Below, one piece after another: positions 25,133 to 34,098 of a DNA stretch of 64,000 bases (its first letter is position 1; every line of letters begins with the position of its first letter). Under the pieces are notes generated by a model, which did not search any database, was not told the DNA's origin, and was given only the letters and a program-made list of their open reading frames with translations. The stretch is from Micromonospora saelicesensis (GTDB lineage Bacteria > Actinomycetota > Actinomycetes > Mycobacteriales > Micromonosporaceae). Both the position numbers and the translations under genes were made by a program. The stretch is from the NCBI RefSeq assembly GCF_900091575.1, contig NZ_FMCR01000002.1, forward strand, positions 961,760 to 1,025,759. The letters run 5' to 3'.

Positions 25133-25657
25133 ATGTCCGTGACCGATCCGTGCGAACTGCCGGCCGACCGCAAGCGCGGCTCGAACTTCGGTTGGTCGCT
25201 GGGCATGGTGCTGCGCCGCTGGCACGAGCGCGTCGAGGAGCTGCTGAAGGACCTGCCGCACGGCAGCCGGGGCTACCACATCCTGGCCGTCGTCGTGCAC
25301 GAAGAGGTGCCCACGCAGGGTGCCCTGGCCGCTCGCCTGGCCATCGACCGCAGCGTGCTGACCTACGTCATCGACGACCTGGCGAACGCCGGTCTCATCG
25401 AGCGTAGGCCTGACCCTCAGGACCGGCGGGCCCGACGGGTCGTGGCCACCGAACGCGGACGCCAGACGCTCGCCGAGGCCGAGCGGCGGGTCGCCCACGC
25501 CGAGGACCACGTGCTGGGTGGGTTACCCGAGGAGCAGCGCGAGGTCTTTCGCGACCTCGCCGGCCGGGCCGCCGAAGCGATCCACGCCGCCGCACCCGCC
25601 ACGGACCCCTGCGTGGCTGCGCAGAGCGTCCTTCCGCCAGCCGACCAGACCAGCTGA
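25133..25657 (+). CDS. MarR-family transcriptional regulator
   Basis: A 174-residue winged-helix protein. The DNA-binding part is TQGALAARLAIDRSVLTYVIDDLANAGLIERRPDPQDRRARR (about residues 60-102), with the typical D-R-R-A-R wing. The long N-terminal lead MSVTDPCELPADRKRGSN may be partly optional; a shorter start such as the ATG for MVLRRWHERVEELLK is possible, though the first start has CGGGA nearby. It faces the oxidoreductase fusion across 144 bp holding two near-identical operators, so it most likely represses that gene until a substrate or oxidant is present. Confidence 0.9.
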   Translation: MSVTDPCELPADRKRGSNFGWSLGMVLRRWHERVEELLKDLPHGSRGYHILAVVVHEEVPTQGALAARLAIDRSVLTYVIDDLANAGLIERRPDPQDRRARRVVATERGRQTLAEAERRVAHAEDHVLGGLPEEQREVFRDLAGRAAEAIHAAAPATDPCVAAQSVLPPADQTS

Positions 25658-25672
25658 CCGTCCGTACCGCAC

Positions 25673-25709
25673 GGCGGCGTAGCCACCCACCCTGGTGGCT
25701 ACCGCCGCC
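25673..25709. terminator. Bidirectional terminator
   Basis: A 15-bp stem with a single bulged base (arms 25673-25687 and 25694-25709, loop CACCCT) between convergent MarR and methyltransferase genes. Confidence 0.85.
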
Positions 25710-25720
25710 GCAGGACAGCG

Positions 25721-26548
25721 TCAGCGCTTACGGCCCACCCCGCCGAAGGCGTCGATGTCGGCCGGCGTGTCGACCGCGTCGTCCGGCCGCCACTGCGGGC
25801 ACGGCACGACGCCGGGCTCGACCAGCTCCAGGCCGTCGAAGAAGCCGGCGATCTCGTCGGGCGAGCGCAGGGTGTACGGGGTCGCGCCACTGTCGTTGTA
25901 GTCGTCCTGCGCCTGCTGCATCTCGGCGCTGATCAGGCTCGTGCCGTCGTTCAGCGAGAGGTAACTGCCGCTCGGCAGTGCCGCCACCAGCTGCCGGGTG
26001 ATCGAACGGGCCGCCTCGTAGTCGGGCACGTGACCCATGACGCCGCTGAGGATGAGACCGATCGGCTGCGCGAAGTCCAGCGTCTTGCCGGCCTCGGCGA
26101 TGACCGCGGCCGGGTCGTGCAGGTCGCCGTCGATGTAGGCGGTACTGCCCTCGGCCGTGCCCACCAGCAACGCGCGGGCGTGCACCAGCACCAGTGGGTC
26201 GCTGTCGACGTAGACGATCCGCGCGTCCGGGGCGATCCGTTGGGCGACCTCGTGCGTGTTGTTGGCGGTCGGCAGCCCGGTGCCGACGTCGAGGAACTGG
26301 CGGATGCCCGCGTCGGCAGCGAGGAACATGATCGAGCGAACCAGGAACTGCCGAGAGGCCCGGGCCACGTCGACGACGCCGGGGAAGACCTGGCGATACT
26401 GGTCCCCGGCCTCGCGGTCCACAGCGAAGTTGTCCTTGCCACCGAGCCAGTAGTTCCAGATCCGCGCCGAATGCGGCACCGACGTGTCGATCTTCTGCTG
26501 CACGTCAGCCTCAGCAGCCTCGGGCCGGCCGGTCGTCGGCGATTCCAT
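25721..26548 (-). CDS. SAV2177/DUF574-family SAM-dependent methyltransferase
   Basis: A 275-residue protein of an expanded actinobacterial family. The hallmarks are DTSVPHSARIWNYWLGGKDNF near the N-terminus, FLDVGTGLPT (SAM-binding), IVYVDSDPLVLVHARALL and the end region WRPDD...AFGGVGRK. No member has a settled substrate; they often accompany regulators and are thought to methylate small molecules or proteins. The start is uncertain: ATG at 26548 gives the family-typical length, while an ATG at 26569 and a GTG between also read in frame, with a G-run as a loose ribosome site. Divergent from the next gene, with a palindrome between them. Confidence 0.88.
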   Translation of the reverse strand: MESPTTGRPEAAEADVQQKIDTSVPHSARIWNYWLGGKDNFAVDREAGDQYRQVFPGVVDVARASRQFLVRSIMFLAADAGIRQFLDVGTGLPTANNTHEVAQRIAPDARIVYVDSDPLVLVHARALLVGTAEGSTAYIDGDLHDPAAVIAEAGKTLDFAQPIGLILSGVMGHVPDYEAARSITRQLVAALPSGSYLSLNDGTSLISAEMQQAQDDYNDSGATPYTLRSPDEIAGFFDGLELVEPGVVPCPQWRPDDAVDTPADIDAFGGVGRKR

Positions 26549-26688
26549 GGTCACGACGAAACCCCCCATGTCGAACGCGTAAGCGACGTCGTCGCGGGAC
26601 GGCCCGGTCGAGGAAGTGGCCACCCGTGACCGTGCCACGGTATAGAAGGCCGAGGATTCACACCACACCCGGTCACTCCACACCAGAC

Positions 26689-26705
26689 CGAGTCAGGTTG
26701 ACTCG
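26689..26705. promoter_or_regulatory. Inverted repeat CGAGTCA-N3-TGACTCG
   Basis: A perfect 7-bp inverted repeat with a 3-bp centre, 54-70 bp upstream of the ATG at 26759, in the divergent gap with the methyltransferase gene. This is a candidate operator. Confidence 0.5.
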
Positions 26706-26758
26706 CTCGCCATGCTGGAACGGGAGACCCAGTTCCCGTACCACCTGAGGAGGACCCC

Positions 26759-27274
26759 ATGCGCAAGCCGGTCAAGACCGCAGCAGTCCTCTTCGGGCTG
26801 GGCGTCGGCGTCGCGGTCGGCTCATCCCTCGGGCCGGACGCGGTCTGGCCCGGAGTCGCGGTCGCCGCGCTCGGAATCGGGCTCTCCCTGATCGGTACGA
26901 CAGAGTCCGACCTGGTGGAGGACGGCCTGGCCAACCGCGACGAGGCGACCGGCGTGGCCGGCGACGGAACGGCGACGGGCACGGCGGGCGTCGCGAAACG
27001 GCAGCGGTCGAGCCCGGACAGGCCGACACTCAGCGGCCTGGGCACCCGGGTGGAGCAGATCCTCCAACTCGCCGAGAAGCAGGCCGACGACCACCTCAAC
27101 GCCGCGAAGCTCGACGCCGAGAAGACGGTGAGCGCCGCCCGCCGGGAGGCGGAGACGATCGTGAACCGGGCGCACGAACAGGCAGCCGGCATCACTCACA
27201 CCGTCCGTGATCCGCGTTCGGCACCGCCCACCTCGGCGCTGTTCGGGTCCGACGACCCGACCCAGTCCGGATAG
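26759..27274 (+). CDS. Small membrane-anchored coiled-coil protein, unknown function
   Basis: A 171-residue protein. The N-terminus has two hydrophobic stretches (AVLFGLGVGVAVGSSLG and WPGVAVAALGIGLSLIG), then a Gly/Ala/Thr linker. A coiled-coil helix follows from about residue 90 to 145 (LGTRVEQILQLAEKQADDHLNAAKLDAEKTVSAARREAETIV). The helix pattern resembles the A/E/K-rich segments of DivIVA-like and ATP-synthase-b-like proteins, but I would not assign a family. GAGGAGG sits ahead of the ATG. It stands alone between the methyltransferase and a membrane-protein gene. Confidence 0.7.
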   Translation: MRKPVKTAAVLFGLGVGVAVGSSLGPDAVWPGVAVAALGIGLSLIGTTESDLVEDGLANRDEATGVAGDGTATGTAGVAKRQRSSPDRPTLSGLGTRVEQILQLAEKQADDHLNAAKLDAEKTVSAARREAETIVNRAHEQAAGITHTVRDPRSAPPTSALFGSDDPTQSG

Positions 27275-27388
27275 CGGGCGCCGCCCACGCTGATCGCCGC
27301 CCGCACCGTCGGTACGTCCCTCATGCGAGGGAGCGTCTTCCCCTGTCAGCGGGGCCTGCCCACTGCGGGACACCGGCAGGATCGGTAC

Positions 27389-28324
27389 ATGACGACATCG
27401 ACACGGATCGTCGGGCGGAGCCTCCATGGCCTGACGTACGCAGTGCTCGGCTGGGCCGTGGCATACGGGGGCGTGCGTCTGGCCTGGACGGTCGGTGAGG
27501 CTCCGGAGTTCGGGCGGCTCGGGCTGGACCTGCTCGGCTTCACCGGCTGGTGGTCGGTGGCGTTGTGCGTGGCCGCCGGCGGGCTGGCGGTTGCCCTGGA
27601 CCGGGTGGCGACCTGGCGGCCGGCGCTCGCGGGGCTCGCCTGGACGGTCGCCGGAGCGCTGGTCGCGGCAGCCGCGATCCTGCTGCCGGAGCTGGTGGGT
27701 TTCCTGCTGTTCACCGTAGGCCCGTTCTTCGACCCGCTGGCGTTCGTCAGCCGGCTGGCTTGTGTCACCGGAGCGGTACTGCTCGCCCTGGCCACCGCGC
27801 GCTATCAGCGGCGCACCCGGGGCGACTGCCCAGCCTGCTGCCGGACGGTCCGACCGGGCACGCGGCGCTCGGCGCCCGCGCGGTGGGCGCGCTGGGCGGC
27901 GTGGGCCGCTGTGGGCGGTCTCGTGACCCGCTTCGCGGCCCAGTTCGTGGTGGGGTTCGACCGCGTCGACCAGAGCGCCTCCCTGCTCGGGTTGGAGATC
28001 GGCCTGGTGCTGGCCGGAGTGCTGTTGCCGCTGGCGCTGGTGTACCACTGGGGCGAGGTCTGGCCGGGTTGGGTGCCGCTGCTGGCCGGGCGCACCATTC
28101 CTCGTCCGGTGCTGCTGGTGCCCGGCTTCGGGCTCGGAGCGGGCATCGTGGCCTACTTCGGCATGGGGATGGTGCAGGTGACGTCGGGCTCGCACAGCGA
28201 GTTCTCCGACGCGTTCCTGTGGGTGGCGATGTCGGCGTACCTCGTCATCGGGCTGGGTCTGCTCGTCGCGTCCACCGACTACCACCTGCGCAATCGGCGG
28301 CAGTGCGGCACCTGCGGCCGGTGA
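27389..28324 (+). CDS. Polytopic membrane protein with two Cys-pair motifs
   Basis: A 311-residue inner-membrane protein with about seven hydrophobic segments (for example LTYAVLGWAVAYGGVRLAW, LLGLEIGLVLAGVLLPLALV, AFLWVAMSAYLVIGLGLLV). Two short cytoplasm-side motifs stand out: GDCPACCRT in the central loop and RRQCGTCGR at the extreme C-terminus. The paired CxxC-type sites could assemble one zinc or Fe-S site. No family is recognised. I use the ATG at 27389 (MTTSTRIVGRS), where GGCAGG is a weak ribosome site, rather than a start 66 bp upstream. Confidence 0.7.
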   Translation: MTTSTRIVGRSLHGLTYAVLGWAVAYGGVRLAWTVGEAPEFGRLGLDLLGFTGWWSVALCVAAGGLAVALDRVATWRPALAGLAWTVAGALVAAAAILLPELVGFLLFTVGPFFDPLAFVSRLACVTGAVLLALATARYQRRTRGDCPACCRTVRPGTRRSAPARWARWAAWAAVGGLVTRFAAQFVVGFDRVDQSASLLGLEIGLVLAGVLLPLALVYHWGEVWPGWVPLLAGRTIPRPVLLVPGFGLGAGIVAYFGMGMVQVTSGSHSEFSDAFLWVAMSAYLVIGLGLLVASTDYHLRNRRQCGTCGR

Positions 28325-28353
28325 CGGCACCGTTGGCACCAGGTCCGATCGCA

Positions 28354-28381
28354 TTGACAGGATTCGTTATACGAATTAGCT
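28354..28381 (+). promoter_or_regulatory. Candidate GH30 promoter with internal palindrome
   Basis: TTGACA (28354-28359), a 16-base spacer and TTAGCT (28376-28381) could form a promoter. The spacer carries the perfect palindrome ATTCGTTATACGAAT (28362-28376), which would place a repressor directly over it. Confidence 0.5.
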
Positions 28382-28398
28382 TTCTCGGATCAGGCACC

Positions 28399-28412
28399 TG
28401 GGAGCGCTCCCA
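28399..28412. promoter_or_regulatory. CebR/LacI-type operator TGGGAGCGCTCCCA
   Basis: This is the exact 14-bp palindrome known as the CebR box of streptomycete cellulose/cello-oligosaccharide genes. It lies 90-103 bp upstream of the GH30 start. It predicts repression by a LacI-family protein released by oligosaccharides. Confidence 0.85.
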
Positions 28413-28501
28413 ACTATTCACCGCCCCGACCATCGCTGAATCCGACCGCAGACGAGCCCTCCCGAGGCGTGGAATGCCACCACCATTTCAGGAGGAGCTT
28501 C

Positions 28502-30199
28502 ATGAGAAGAAGAGTGACCAACGCCGCCCTGGTGTCGGTCGGTGCCGTCCTGCTGGCGTCGGCAGCGGTCGCCGTGGCGATCCCGGCGGGGGCCGCAGCC
28601 GCCGGCTGTTCAGTGAAGTACGACGTGTCGTCGCAGTGGCAGGGCGGCTTCGGCGCCAACGTCGCCATCACCAATCTCGGTGACGCGGTGACGAGTTGGA
28701 CGCTGACCTGGAACTACAACGCCGGACAGACCGTCACGCAGGCGTGGAACACAACGCTGACGCAGAGCGGCACCACAGTCACCGCCAAGAACGTCAGCTA
28801 CAACGGGGCCATCCCGACCAACGGGACCGTCTCCTTCGGTTTCAACGGCTCGTGGACCGGCAGCAACCCCGATCCGAGCACCTTCACGTTGAACGGGGTG
28901 GGCTGCACCGGTGGCACCGAGCCAACCCCACCGCCGACGGACCCGCCGCCCACCACCCCGCCGCCGAACGGGCCGGCGGACATCACGGTGAACAGCGCGA
29001 CCAGGTACCAGACGGTCGACGGCTTCGGGGCCGCGCAGTCGATCTGGGGTAGCGCCTGGTCGACGACGGACACCCAGACGCTGGTCGGGATGGGTGCCAA
29101 CCAGTTGGGACTCTCCATCGTGCGGACCGGCCTGTCGCCGGAATCCAGCGAGTGGGCGACACACGTGAACTCGTTGAAGACGGCGAAGTCGTACGGGTCC
29201 AACGTGAAGATCCTCGCCTCGCCCTGGACCGCGCCGGCGGCGTGGAAGACCAACAACAGCCGGGTCAACGGCGGCAAGCTGAAGACCGACTACTACGACG
29301 ACTACGCCAACCACCTGAACAGCTACGTGCAGTACATGCGTGGCCAGGGCGTACCCATCGATGTCACGTCGGTGCAGAACGAGCCGGACTGGCACCCGGA
29401 CTACGACTCGATGGACTGGAGCGGCACCGAGCTGCGCACCTTCGTCCGCGACCAGGGCACCAAGGTGCAGAACACCAAGCTGATGGTGGCCGAGGCGGTC
29501 AACATGAACTACGGCTACACCGATCCGACCCTCAACGACGCGACCGCCCGCAACAACATCGGCTACGTCGGCGGGCACCTGTACGGCACCGAGGAGTCGG
29601 GCCGACTGCGGCCGTACTCGCTGGCGGAGCAGCACAACAAGCCGGTGTGGATGACCGAGTGGAACCTGCACGCCGCCGACGGTGGCGGCTCCAACATCTG
29701 GGGCAACCCCGCCAACGCGGCGGTCTGGAACGAGACCCTCGACGACATCATGCGCACCGTGCACAAGTCGATGGAGGCCAACTGGAACGCCTACATCTGG
29801 TGGTACGGCAAGCGCTACTACTCCTTCATCGGTGACGGCGAGTCGGCGTTCGGCACCGTCGCGGGCGCTCCGCTCAAGCGCGGGTACGCCTTCTCGCAGT
29901 ACGCGAAGTACGTCCGCCCCGGCTACCAGCGCGTCGCCCTGACGAAGAGTTCGAAGGCCTCACCGCTGGAGGTGACGGCCTACCAGGGGGACGGGAAGAT
30001 CACCCTGGTGATCCTCAACCGCTCGAACAGCGCGGTCAACAACGCCGTGATCCAGGCCCCGCAGAACGTCAGTCGGGCCGAGCACTACCTCACCTCGCAG
30101 AACGCCAACGCGGCCAGCCAGCCGACCAGCGTGAACGGCGGCCAGGCCACCATCAACGTCGGCGCCCGCAGCATCTCCACGCTCGTCTTCACCCTCTGA
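28502..30199 (+). CDS. Secreted CBM2-GH30 xylanase-type glycoside hydrolase
   Basis: A 565-residue exported enzyme. It has a signal peptide to about residue 34, then a CBM2 cellulose-binding domain (36-136: GCSVKYDVSSQWQGGF, W-rich sheet, closing Cys), a Pro/Thr linker (about 137-160) and a GH30 barrel. Catalytic acid/base E294 lies in SVQNEPDW and nucleophile E386 in WMTEWNL. TVDGFGAAQSIWG, SPWTAPAAWK and a C-terminal beta-domain ending LVFTL are typical of GH30. Endo-(glucurono)xylanase is the best guess; a glucosidase-type GH30 is possible. AGGAGGAG precedes the ATG. A CebR-type palindrome and a second palindrome lie upstream; a LacI gene is convergent downstream. Confidence 0.92.
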   Translation: MRRRVTNAALVSVGAVLLASAAVAVAIPAGAAAAGCSVKYDVSSQWQGGFGANVAITNLGDAVTSWTLTWNYNAGQTVTQAWNTTLTQSGTTVTAKNVSYNGAIPTNGTVSFGFNGSWTGSNPDPSTFTLNGVGCTGGTEPTPPPTDPPPTTPPPNGPADITVNSATRYQTVDGFGAAQSIWGSAWSTTDTQTLVGMGANQLGLSIVRTGLSPESSEWATHVNSLKTAKSYGSNVKILASPWTAPAAWKTNNSRVNGGKLKTDYYDDYANHLNSYVQYMRGQGVPIDVTSVQNEPDWHPDYDSMDWSGTELRTFVRDQGTKVQNTKLMVAEAVNMNYGYTDPTLNDATARNNIGYVGGHLYGTEESGRLRPYSLAEQHNKPVWMTEWNLHAADGGGSNIWGNPANAAVWNETLDDIMRTVHKSMEANWNAYIWWYGKRYYSFIGDGESAFGTVAGAPLKRGYAFSQYAKYVRPGYQRVALTKSSKASPLEVTAYQGDGKITLVILNRSNSAVNNAVIQAPQNVSRAEHYLTSQNANAASQPTSVNGGQATINVGARSISTLVFTL

Positions 30200-30231
30200 A
30201 CACCTCGTTCGCCACGAGCACCATCGACGTC

Positions 30232-30264
30232 GCGGGAGCCCCGGCCACACGCTGGGGCTCCCGC
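30232..30264. terminator. Bidirectional terminator
   Basis: A perfect 11-bp stem, GCGGGAGCCCC with GGGGCTCCCGC and an 11-base loop, between the convergent GH30 and LacI genes. Confidence 0.85.
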
Positions 30265-30299
30265 CCGTCGGCGGGCAGCCGGTCCAGATCGTCGGCTGT

Positions 30300-31337
30300 T
30301 CAGGTAGCGGTCGGCGGCGCCGTGCTCTGCCGCACCACGAGCTTGGGCACGACCAGCGGCAGACGCTGCGGCACCGTGTCGTCGATGGCCTGGGTGACGG
30401 CGGTGATGGCCCGCCGACCGACCGCGTCGAAATCCTGCTGGATCGTCGTCAACGGCGGGATGAGGTAGGGCGCCTCGGGCACGTCGTCGAATCCGACGAC
30501 GGAGACGTCGTGTGGCACCCGCCGCCCACGCTCGTGCAACGCGCGCAGTACACCGATGGCCATCTGGTCATTGGCGGCGAACACCGCAGTGGTTGCGCGC
30601 ATCGCACCGATTCGCAGCCCGGCGGCGTAGCCGCTGTGCGCTCTCCAGTCCCCCTCGACCGGCTCCGGCGGGCGTAGGCCCGCGGAACTCATCGCCTGAC
30701 GCCAACCTTCGAGGCGAGCGCGGGCCTCCGCCCAGTTGAGCGGACCGCTCACGTGCACGATCTCCCGGTGCCCGAGGTCGAGGAGGTGCTCGGTGGCCAT
30801 CCGGGCGCCGAGCACCTGGTCGACGCCGACGGTCACGCTGGCCCTGGACAGATCGCCCTCCACGACGACGAAGGGGACACCCGAGCGCGTCATCCGCACC
30901 ACCTCGAGGGCCTCGTCGTTGCCGGCGATCATCACGACGCCCTCCACGCCGACGCGCATGAGGTGTTCGGTGGCGTCGCTGAGCGCCCGTACCGTCACCT
31001 CGGAGAGGCTCACCGAGGTCGCGAAGTAGCCGGCCGCGCGGGCGGCATCCTCGACGCTGCGGTGGATGCTCGTCGGACCGAACAGCGTCCTGGCCGTGCC
31101 GATGATGCCGATCATCCCGGACCGTCCGCGCACCAGCGCGCGGGCGGCCGTGTTGGGGCGGTAGTCGAGCCGTCGGATCGCCTCGAGGACCCGCTCCCGC
31201 GTCTCGCGCCTGATGCTGGGCGCCCCGTTGATGACCCGGGACACCGTCTGGTGTGACACGCCCGCCAGGCGAGCGACGTCGGCCATGACCGGGGGCCGGT
31301 CGGCCGCTGTCACAGCGGCCTTTGCGTGAACTCGCAC
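30300..31337 (-). CDS. LacI-family regulator (ABC/dehydratase operon)
   Basis: A 345-residue repressor. The helix-turn-helix is MADVARLAGVSHQTVSRVINGAPSIRRETRERV (about residues 18-50), followed by the hinge RALVRGRSGMIGIIGT and a periplasmic-binding-like sensor with FAANDQMAIGVLRAL and VVGFDDVPEAPYLIPPLTTI. The start is uncertain: GTG at 31337 is the longest, and a GTG at 31313 just ahead of the HTH follows AAAGG. It lies 61 bp behind the IlvD-type dehydratase gene and is probably the last gene of that operon. It may control that operon, the nearby GH30 gene, or both. Which operator it binds is not shown by sequence. Confidence 0.9.
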   Translation of the reverse strand: MRVHAKAAVTAADRPPVMADVARLAGVSHQTVSRVINGAPSIRRETRERVLEAIRRLDYRPNTAARALVRGRSGMIGIIGTARTLFGPTSIHRSVEDAARAAGYFATSVSLSEVTVRALSDATEHLMRVGVEGVVMIAGNDEALEVVRMTRSGVPFVVVEGDLSRASVTVGVDQVLGARMATEHLLDLGHREIVHVSGPLNWAEARARLEGWRQAMSSAGLRPPEPVEGDWRAHSGYAAGLRIGAMRATTAVFAANDQMAIGVLRALHERGRRVPHDVSVVGFDDVPEAPYLIPPLTTIQQDFDAVGRRAITAVTQAIDDTVPQRLPLVVPKLVVRQSTAPPTAT

Positions 31338-31398
31338 TGGCGGGCCGTCCGTTCTTCCATGGAATCAGTTCCTCGTGGGCCTCGTCCGATCGTGGCCG

Positions 31399-33126
31399 TC
31401 AGTGTGAGTGACGAGGCACCGCGCTGCCGCTGCCACCGACCAGAAAGTCGAGGTCCGCACCGCTGTCCGCCTGGAGGACGTGCTCGCTGTAGAGCCGTAC
31501 CCAACCCCGGTCGGCCACCGGCTGCGGAGGCTGCCAGGCGGTGCGGCGTTGGGCCAGTTCCACGTCGTCGACCAGGAGGTCCAGCCGGCGCGTCGAGACG
31601 TCGACGGAGACCAGGTCGCCGGTGCGCACCAGCGCGAGAGGGCCACCCACTGACGCCTCCGGTGCCACGTGCAGGATGCAGGTGCCGTAGCCGGTGCCGC
31701 TCATCCGAGCGTCGGAGACCCGCACCATGTCCGTGATGCCCTCGGCGAGCAACCGTCGTGGCATGGGCACGTTGCCCACCTCCGGGAAGCCGGGGTAGCC
31801 CCGTGGTCCGGCGTTGCGGACGACGATCACCGTGTCGGGCGTGACGTCGAGGTCCGGGTCGTCGGCGGCGACGACGTACTCCTCGATCCGGTCGAAGACG
31901 AGCGCCGGACCGGTGTGCGTGAGGAGGTGGGCGGAGGCGGCGGAGACCTTCAACACCGCTCCGGACGGCGCGAGCGAGCCGCGCAGCACCACGGTGCCCG
32001 AGCCGGCGGGCTGGAACGGCTCCTCCAGGGTGCCGATGACGTCCCGGTTCCAGCACTGGGCGCCGTCGACGTTCTCCGCCACGCTCCGACCGCCGACGGT
32101 GATGTGGTCCATGTGCAGCAGCGGTGCGAGTTCCTTCATCACCACCGGAAGGCCACCCGCGTAGGCGAAGTCCTCCATCAGGTACTTCCCGGACGGCATG
32201 AGGTTGACGAGCATGGGCACGTCGGCGGTGAGGGTGTCGAAGTCCTCCAGCGACAGGGGGACACCGAGGCGTCCGGCGATCGCGAGCAGGTGTACGACCG
32301 CGTTGGTGGAGCCGCCGATGGCGGCGTTGACCCGGACGGCGTTCTCGAACGCCTGCCTGGTGAGCACCGAGGACAACCGTTGGTCCTGTTCGACCATGGC
32401 GACGATCCGGCGTCCGGCGGCGTGTGCGAGCGCGTACCGCCGGGAGTCGACCGCCGGCACGGCGGCCGCCCCCGGAAGCTGCACGCCCAGCGCCTCGGTC
32501 ACACAGGCCATCGTGGAGGCGGTACCCATGGTCATGCAGTGGCCTCGGCTGCGGGACATGCCGACCTCCGCCTCGGAGCAGTCGGCCGCGGTCATCCGAC
32601 CGGCCCGCATCTCCTCGGTGAAGCGCCAGACGACGGTGCCCGAGCCGATGTCCTGGCCGCGGAACTTGCCGTTGAGCATCGGGCCGCCGGTCAGCATCAG
32701 TGTCGGCAGGTCGACGCTCGCCGCTCCCATCAGCAGGCCGGGGGTGGTCTTGTCACAGCCGGAGAGCAGGACCACCCCGTCGAGCGGGTTGGCGCGGACC
32801 GACTCCTCCAGCTCCATCGCCAGCAGGTTGCGGTAGAGCATTGTCGTGGGTCGCATCAGCGGCTCGCCCAGGCTCATCGCCGGGAACTCCAGCGGCAGGC
32901 CCCCGCTCTCCCACACGCCCCGCTTCACCGACTCGGCGAGGTCGCGCAGGTGGGCGTTGCAGGGTGTCAGCTCCGACCAGGTGGTGGCGATGCCGATCAC
33001 CGGGCGACCGTCGAAGACGTCGTCCGCGAACCCCTGGTTGCGCATCCAGGACCGATGGATGAACCCGTTGCGGCCTTCCGCACCGAACCACTCCCCGCTG
33101 CGCAGCGGTCGATTCGTCGTCGACAT
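31399..33126 (-). CDS. IlvD/Edd-family sugar-acid dehydratase (arabinonate/xylonate type)
   Basis: A 575-residue Fe-S dehydratase that removes water from aldonic acids to give 2-keto-3-deoxy acids. Cluster ligands C56 (SELTPCNAHL), C124 (LLSGCDKTTPG) and C197 (RGHCMTMGTAST) match, shifted by three, those known in Rhizobium L-arabinonate dehydratase (C59/C127/C200). This favours a pentonate over a branched-chain amino-acid substrate. Start ATG 33126 has GAGAGGTG ahead of it. It follows the ABC permease genes, so imported pentose or its acid is the likely substrate. FAH-type and ketoglutarate-semialdehyde dehydrogenase genes that would complete the pathway lie at 46513-49235. Confidence 0.9.
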   Translation of the reverse strand: MSTTNRPLRSGEWFGAEGRNGFIHRSWMRNQGFADDVFDGRPVIGIATTWSELTPCNAHLRDLAESVKRGVWESGGLPLEFPAMSLGEPLMRPTTMLYRNLLAMELEESVRANPLDGVVLLSGCDKTTPGLLMGAASVDLPTLMLTGGPMLNGKFRGQDIGSGTVVWRFTEEMRAGRMTAADCSEAEVGMSRSRGHCMTMGTASTMACVTEALGVQLPGAAAVPAVDSRRYALAHAAGRRIVAMVEQDQRLSSVLTRQAFENAVRVNAAIGGSTNAVVHLLAIAGRLGVPLSLEDFDTLTADVPMLVNLMPSGKYLMEDFAYAGGLPVVMKELAPLLHMDHITVGGRSVAENVDGAQCWNRDVIGTLEEPFQPAGSGTVVLRGSLAPSGAVLKVSAASAHLLTHTGPALVFDRIEEYVVAADDPDLDVTPDTVIVVRNAGPRGYPGFPEVGNVPMPRRLLAEGITDMVRVSDARMSGTGYGTCILHVAPEASVGGPLALVRTGDLVSVDVSTRRLDLLVDDVELAQRRTAWQPPQPVADRGWVRLYSEHVLQADSGADLDFLVGGSGSAVPRHSH

Positions 33127-33213
33127 CAGCACACCTCTCTGTCATCCGTCCGGCCGCGTCCTGCGCGGCGATCAATGCGCGTGTGGTGAATTGGCTGGCG
33201 GCGTCGGCGCGGC

Positions 33214-34098
33214 CTACCGCAGACCTCCGACGGAGAGTCCGCCGCGCCAGTGTCGTTGCAGGCTGAAGAACGCGATGATCAGTGGGATCACGGACACCAG
33301 GGAGCCCAGGATGATGAGGCTCCACAGCGAGGTGGTTCCCGCGTTGTTCGCGGACGCGATTCCCTGCCAGAGACCAAGACCGACGGTGACCGGAAAGAGC
33401 CGGTTGTCGGAGAGCATGGCCAGCGGCAGGAAGTAGTTGTTCCAGGACGCCACGGCCGACAGGAGCAGCACGGTGACCACCGCGGGACGCATCAGCGGAA
33501 GGGCGATCTGAATGAACGTCCGTATCTCCCCCGCGCCGTCGACCCGCGCCGCGTCCAGGAGTTCGTCGGGCACCGCGTCGCGCGCGTACACGTGCATCAG
33601 GTAGACGCCGAACGGGTTGAGCAGCGACGGGAGGATCACCGCCCAGACCGTGTTCGTCAGGCCGAGCCGGGAGAACATGATGAAGGTCGGGATGACCAGG
33701 GCGGTGGCGGGCACCATCAGCGCGCCGAGCACGACGGCGAAACTGAAGCGTCGGGCGGCGAACCGGTACTTGGCGAAACCGTAGCCGGCCATGACCGCCA
33801 GGACGGTGGCGCCGACTCCGCCGGCGATGGCGTACAGCGTGGAGTTGAGGATCCACCGCAGGTAGATGCCACCGTCGTAGGTGAAGAGCTGCCGCAGGTT
33901 ACCGAGGTAGTCGATCTGGTCGGTGAACCAGAGGGTGTTGCCGCCGCCGAACAGGCCCGGCGCGTCCTTGGAGCTGTTGACGATGACCCACCAGAACGGT
34001 ACGAGGAAGTAGATCACCAGGAAGCCGAGGAGGATCTGCAGGGGGAGGTAGCGCTGCGGTCGGCGGGCGCCGGCGCGGACGCTGGTGTGGTCGATCAT
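33214..34098 (-). CDS. Carbohydrate ABC transporter permease (MalG-like, CUT1)
   Basis: A 294-residue inner-membrane subunit with about six transmembrane helices. The cytoplasmic EAA loop that contacts the ATPase is LLDAARVDGAGEIRTFIQIALPLMRPA (about residues 185-210). The N-terminal LLGFLVIYFLVPFWWVIVNSSK is the typical MalG first helix and periplasmic entry. It abuts the partner permease gene without a gap, so the two are coupled. No ATPase gene follows; the next gene is the dehydratase. As in streptomycetes, a shared MsiK-type ATPase elsewhere is likely (inference). Confidence 0.95.
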   Translation of the reverse strand: MIDHTSVRAGARRPQRYLPLQILLGFLVIYFLVPFWWVIVNSSKDAPGLFGGGNTLWFTDQIDYLGNLRQLFTYDGGIYLRWILNSTLYAIAGGVGATVLAVMAGYGFAKYRFAARRFSFAVVLGALMVPATALVIPTFIMFSRLGLTNTVWAVILPSLLNPFGVYLMHVYARDAVPDELLDAARVDGAGEIRTFIQIALPLMRPAVVTVLLLSAVASWNNYFLPLAMLSDNRLFPVTVGLGLWQGIASANNAGTTSLWSLIILGSLVSVIPLIIAFFSLQRHWRGGLSVGGLR

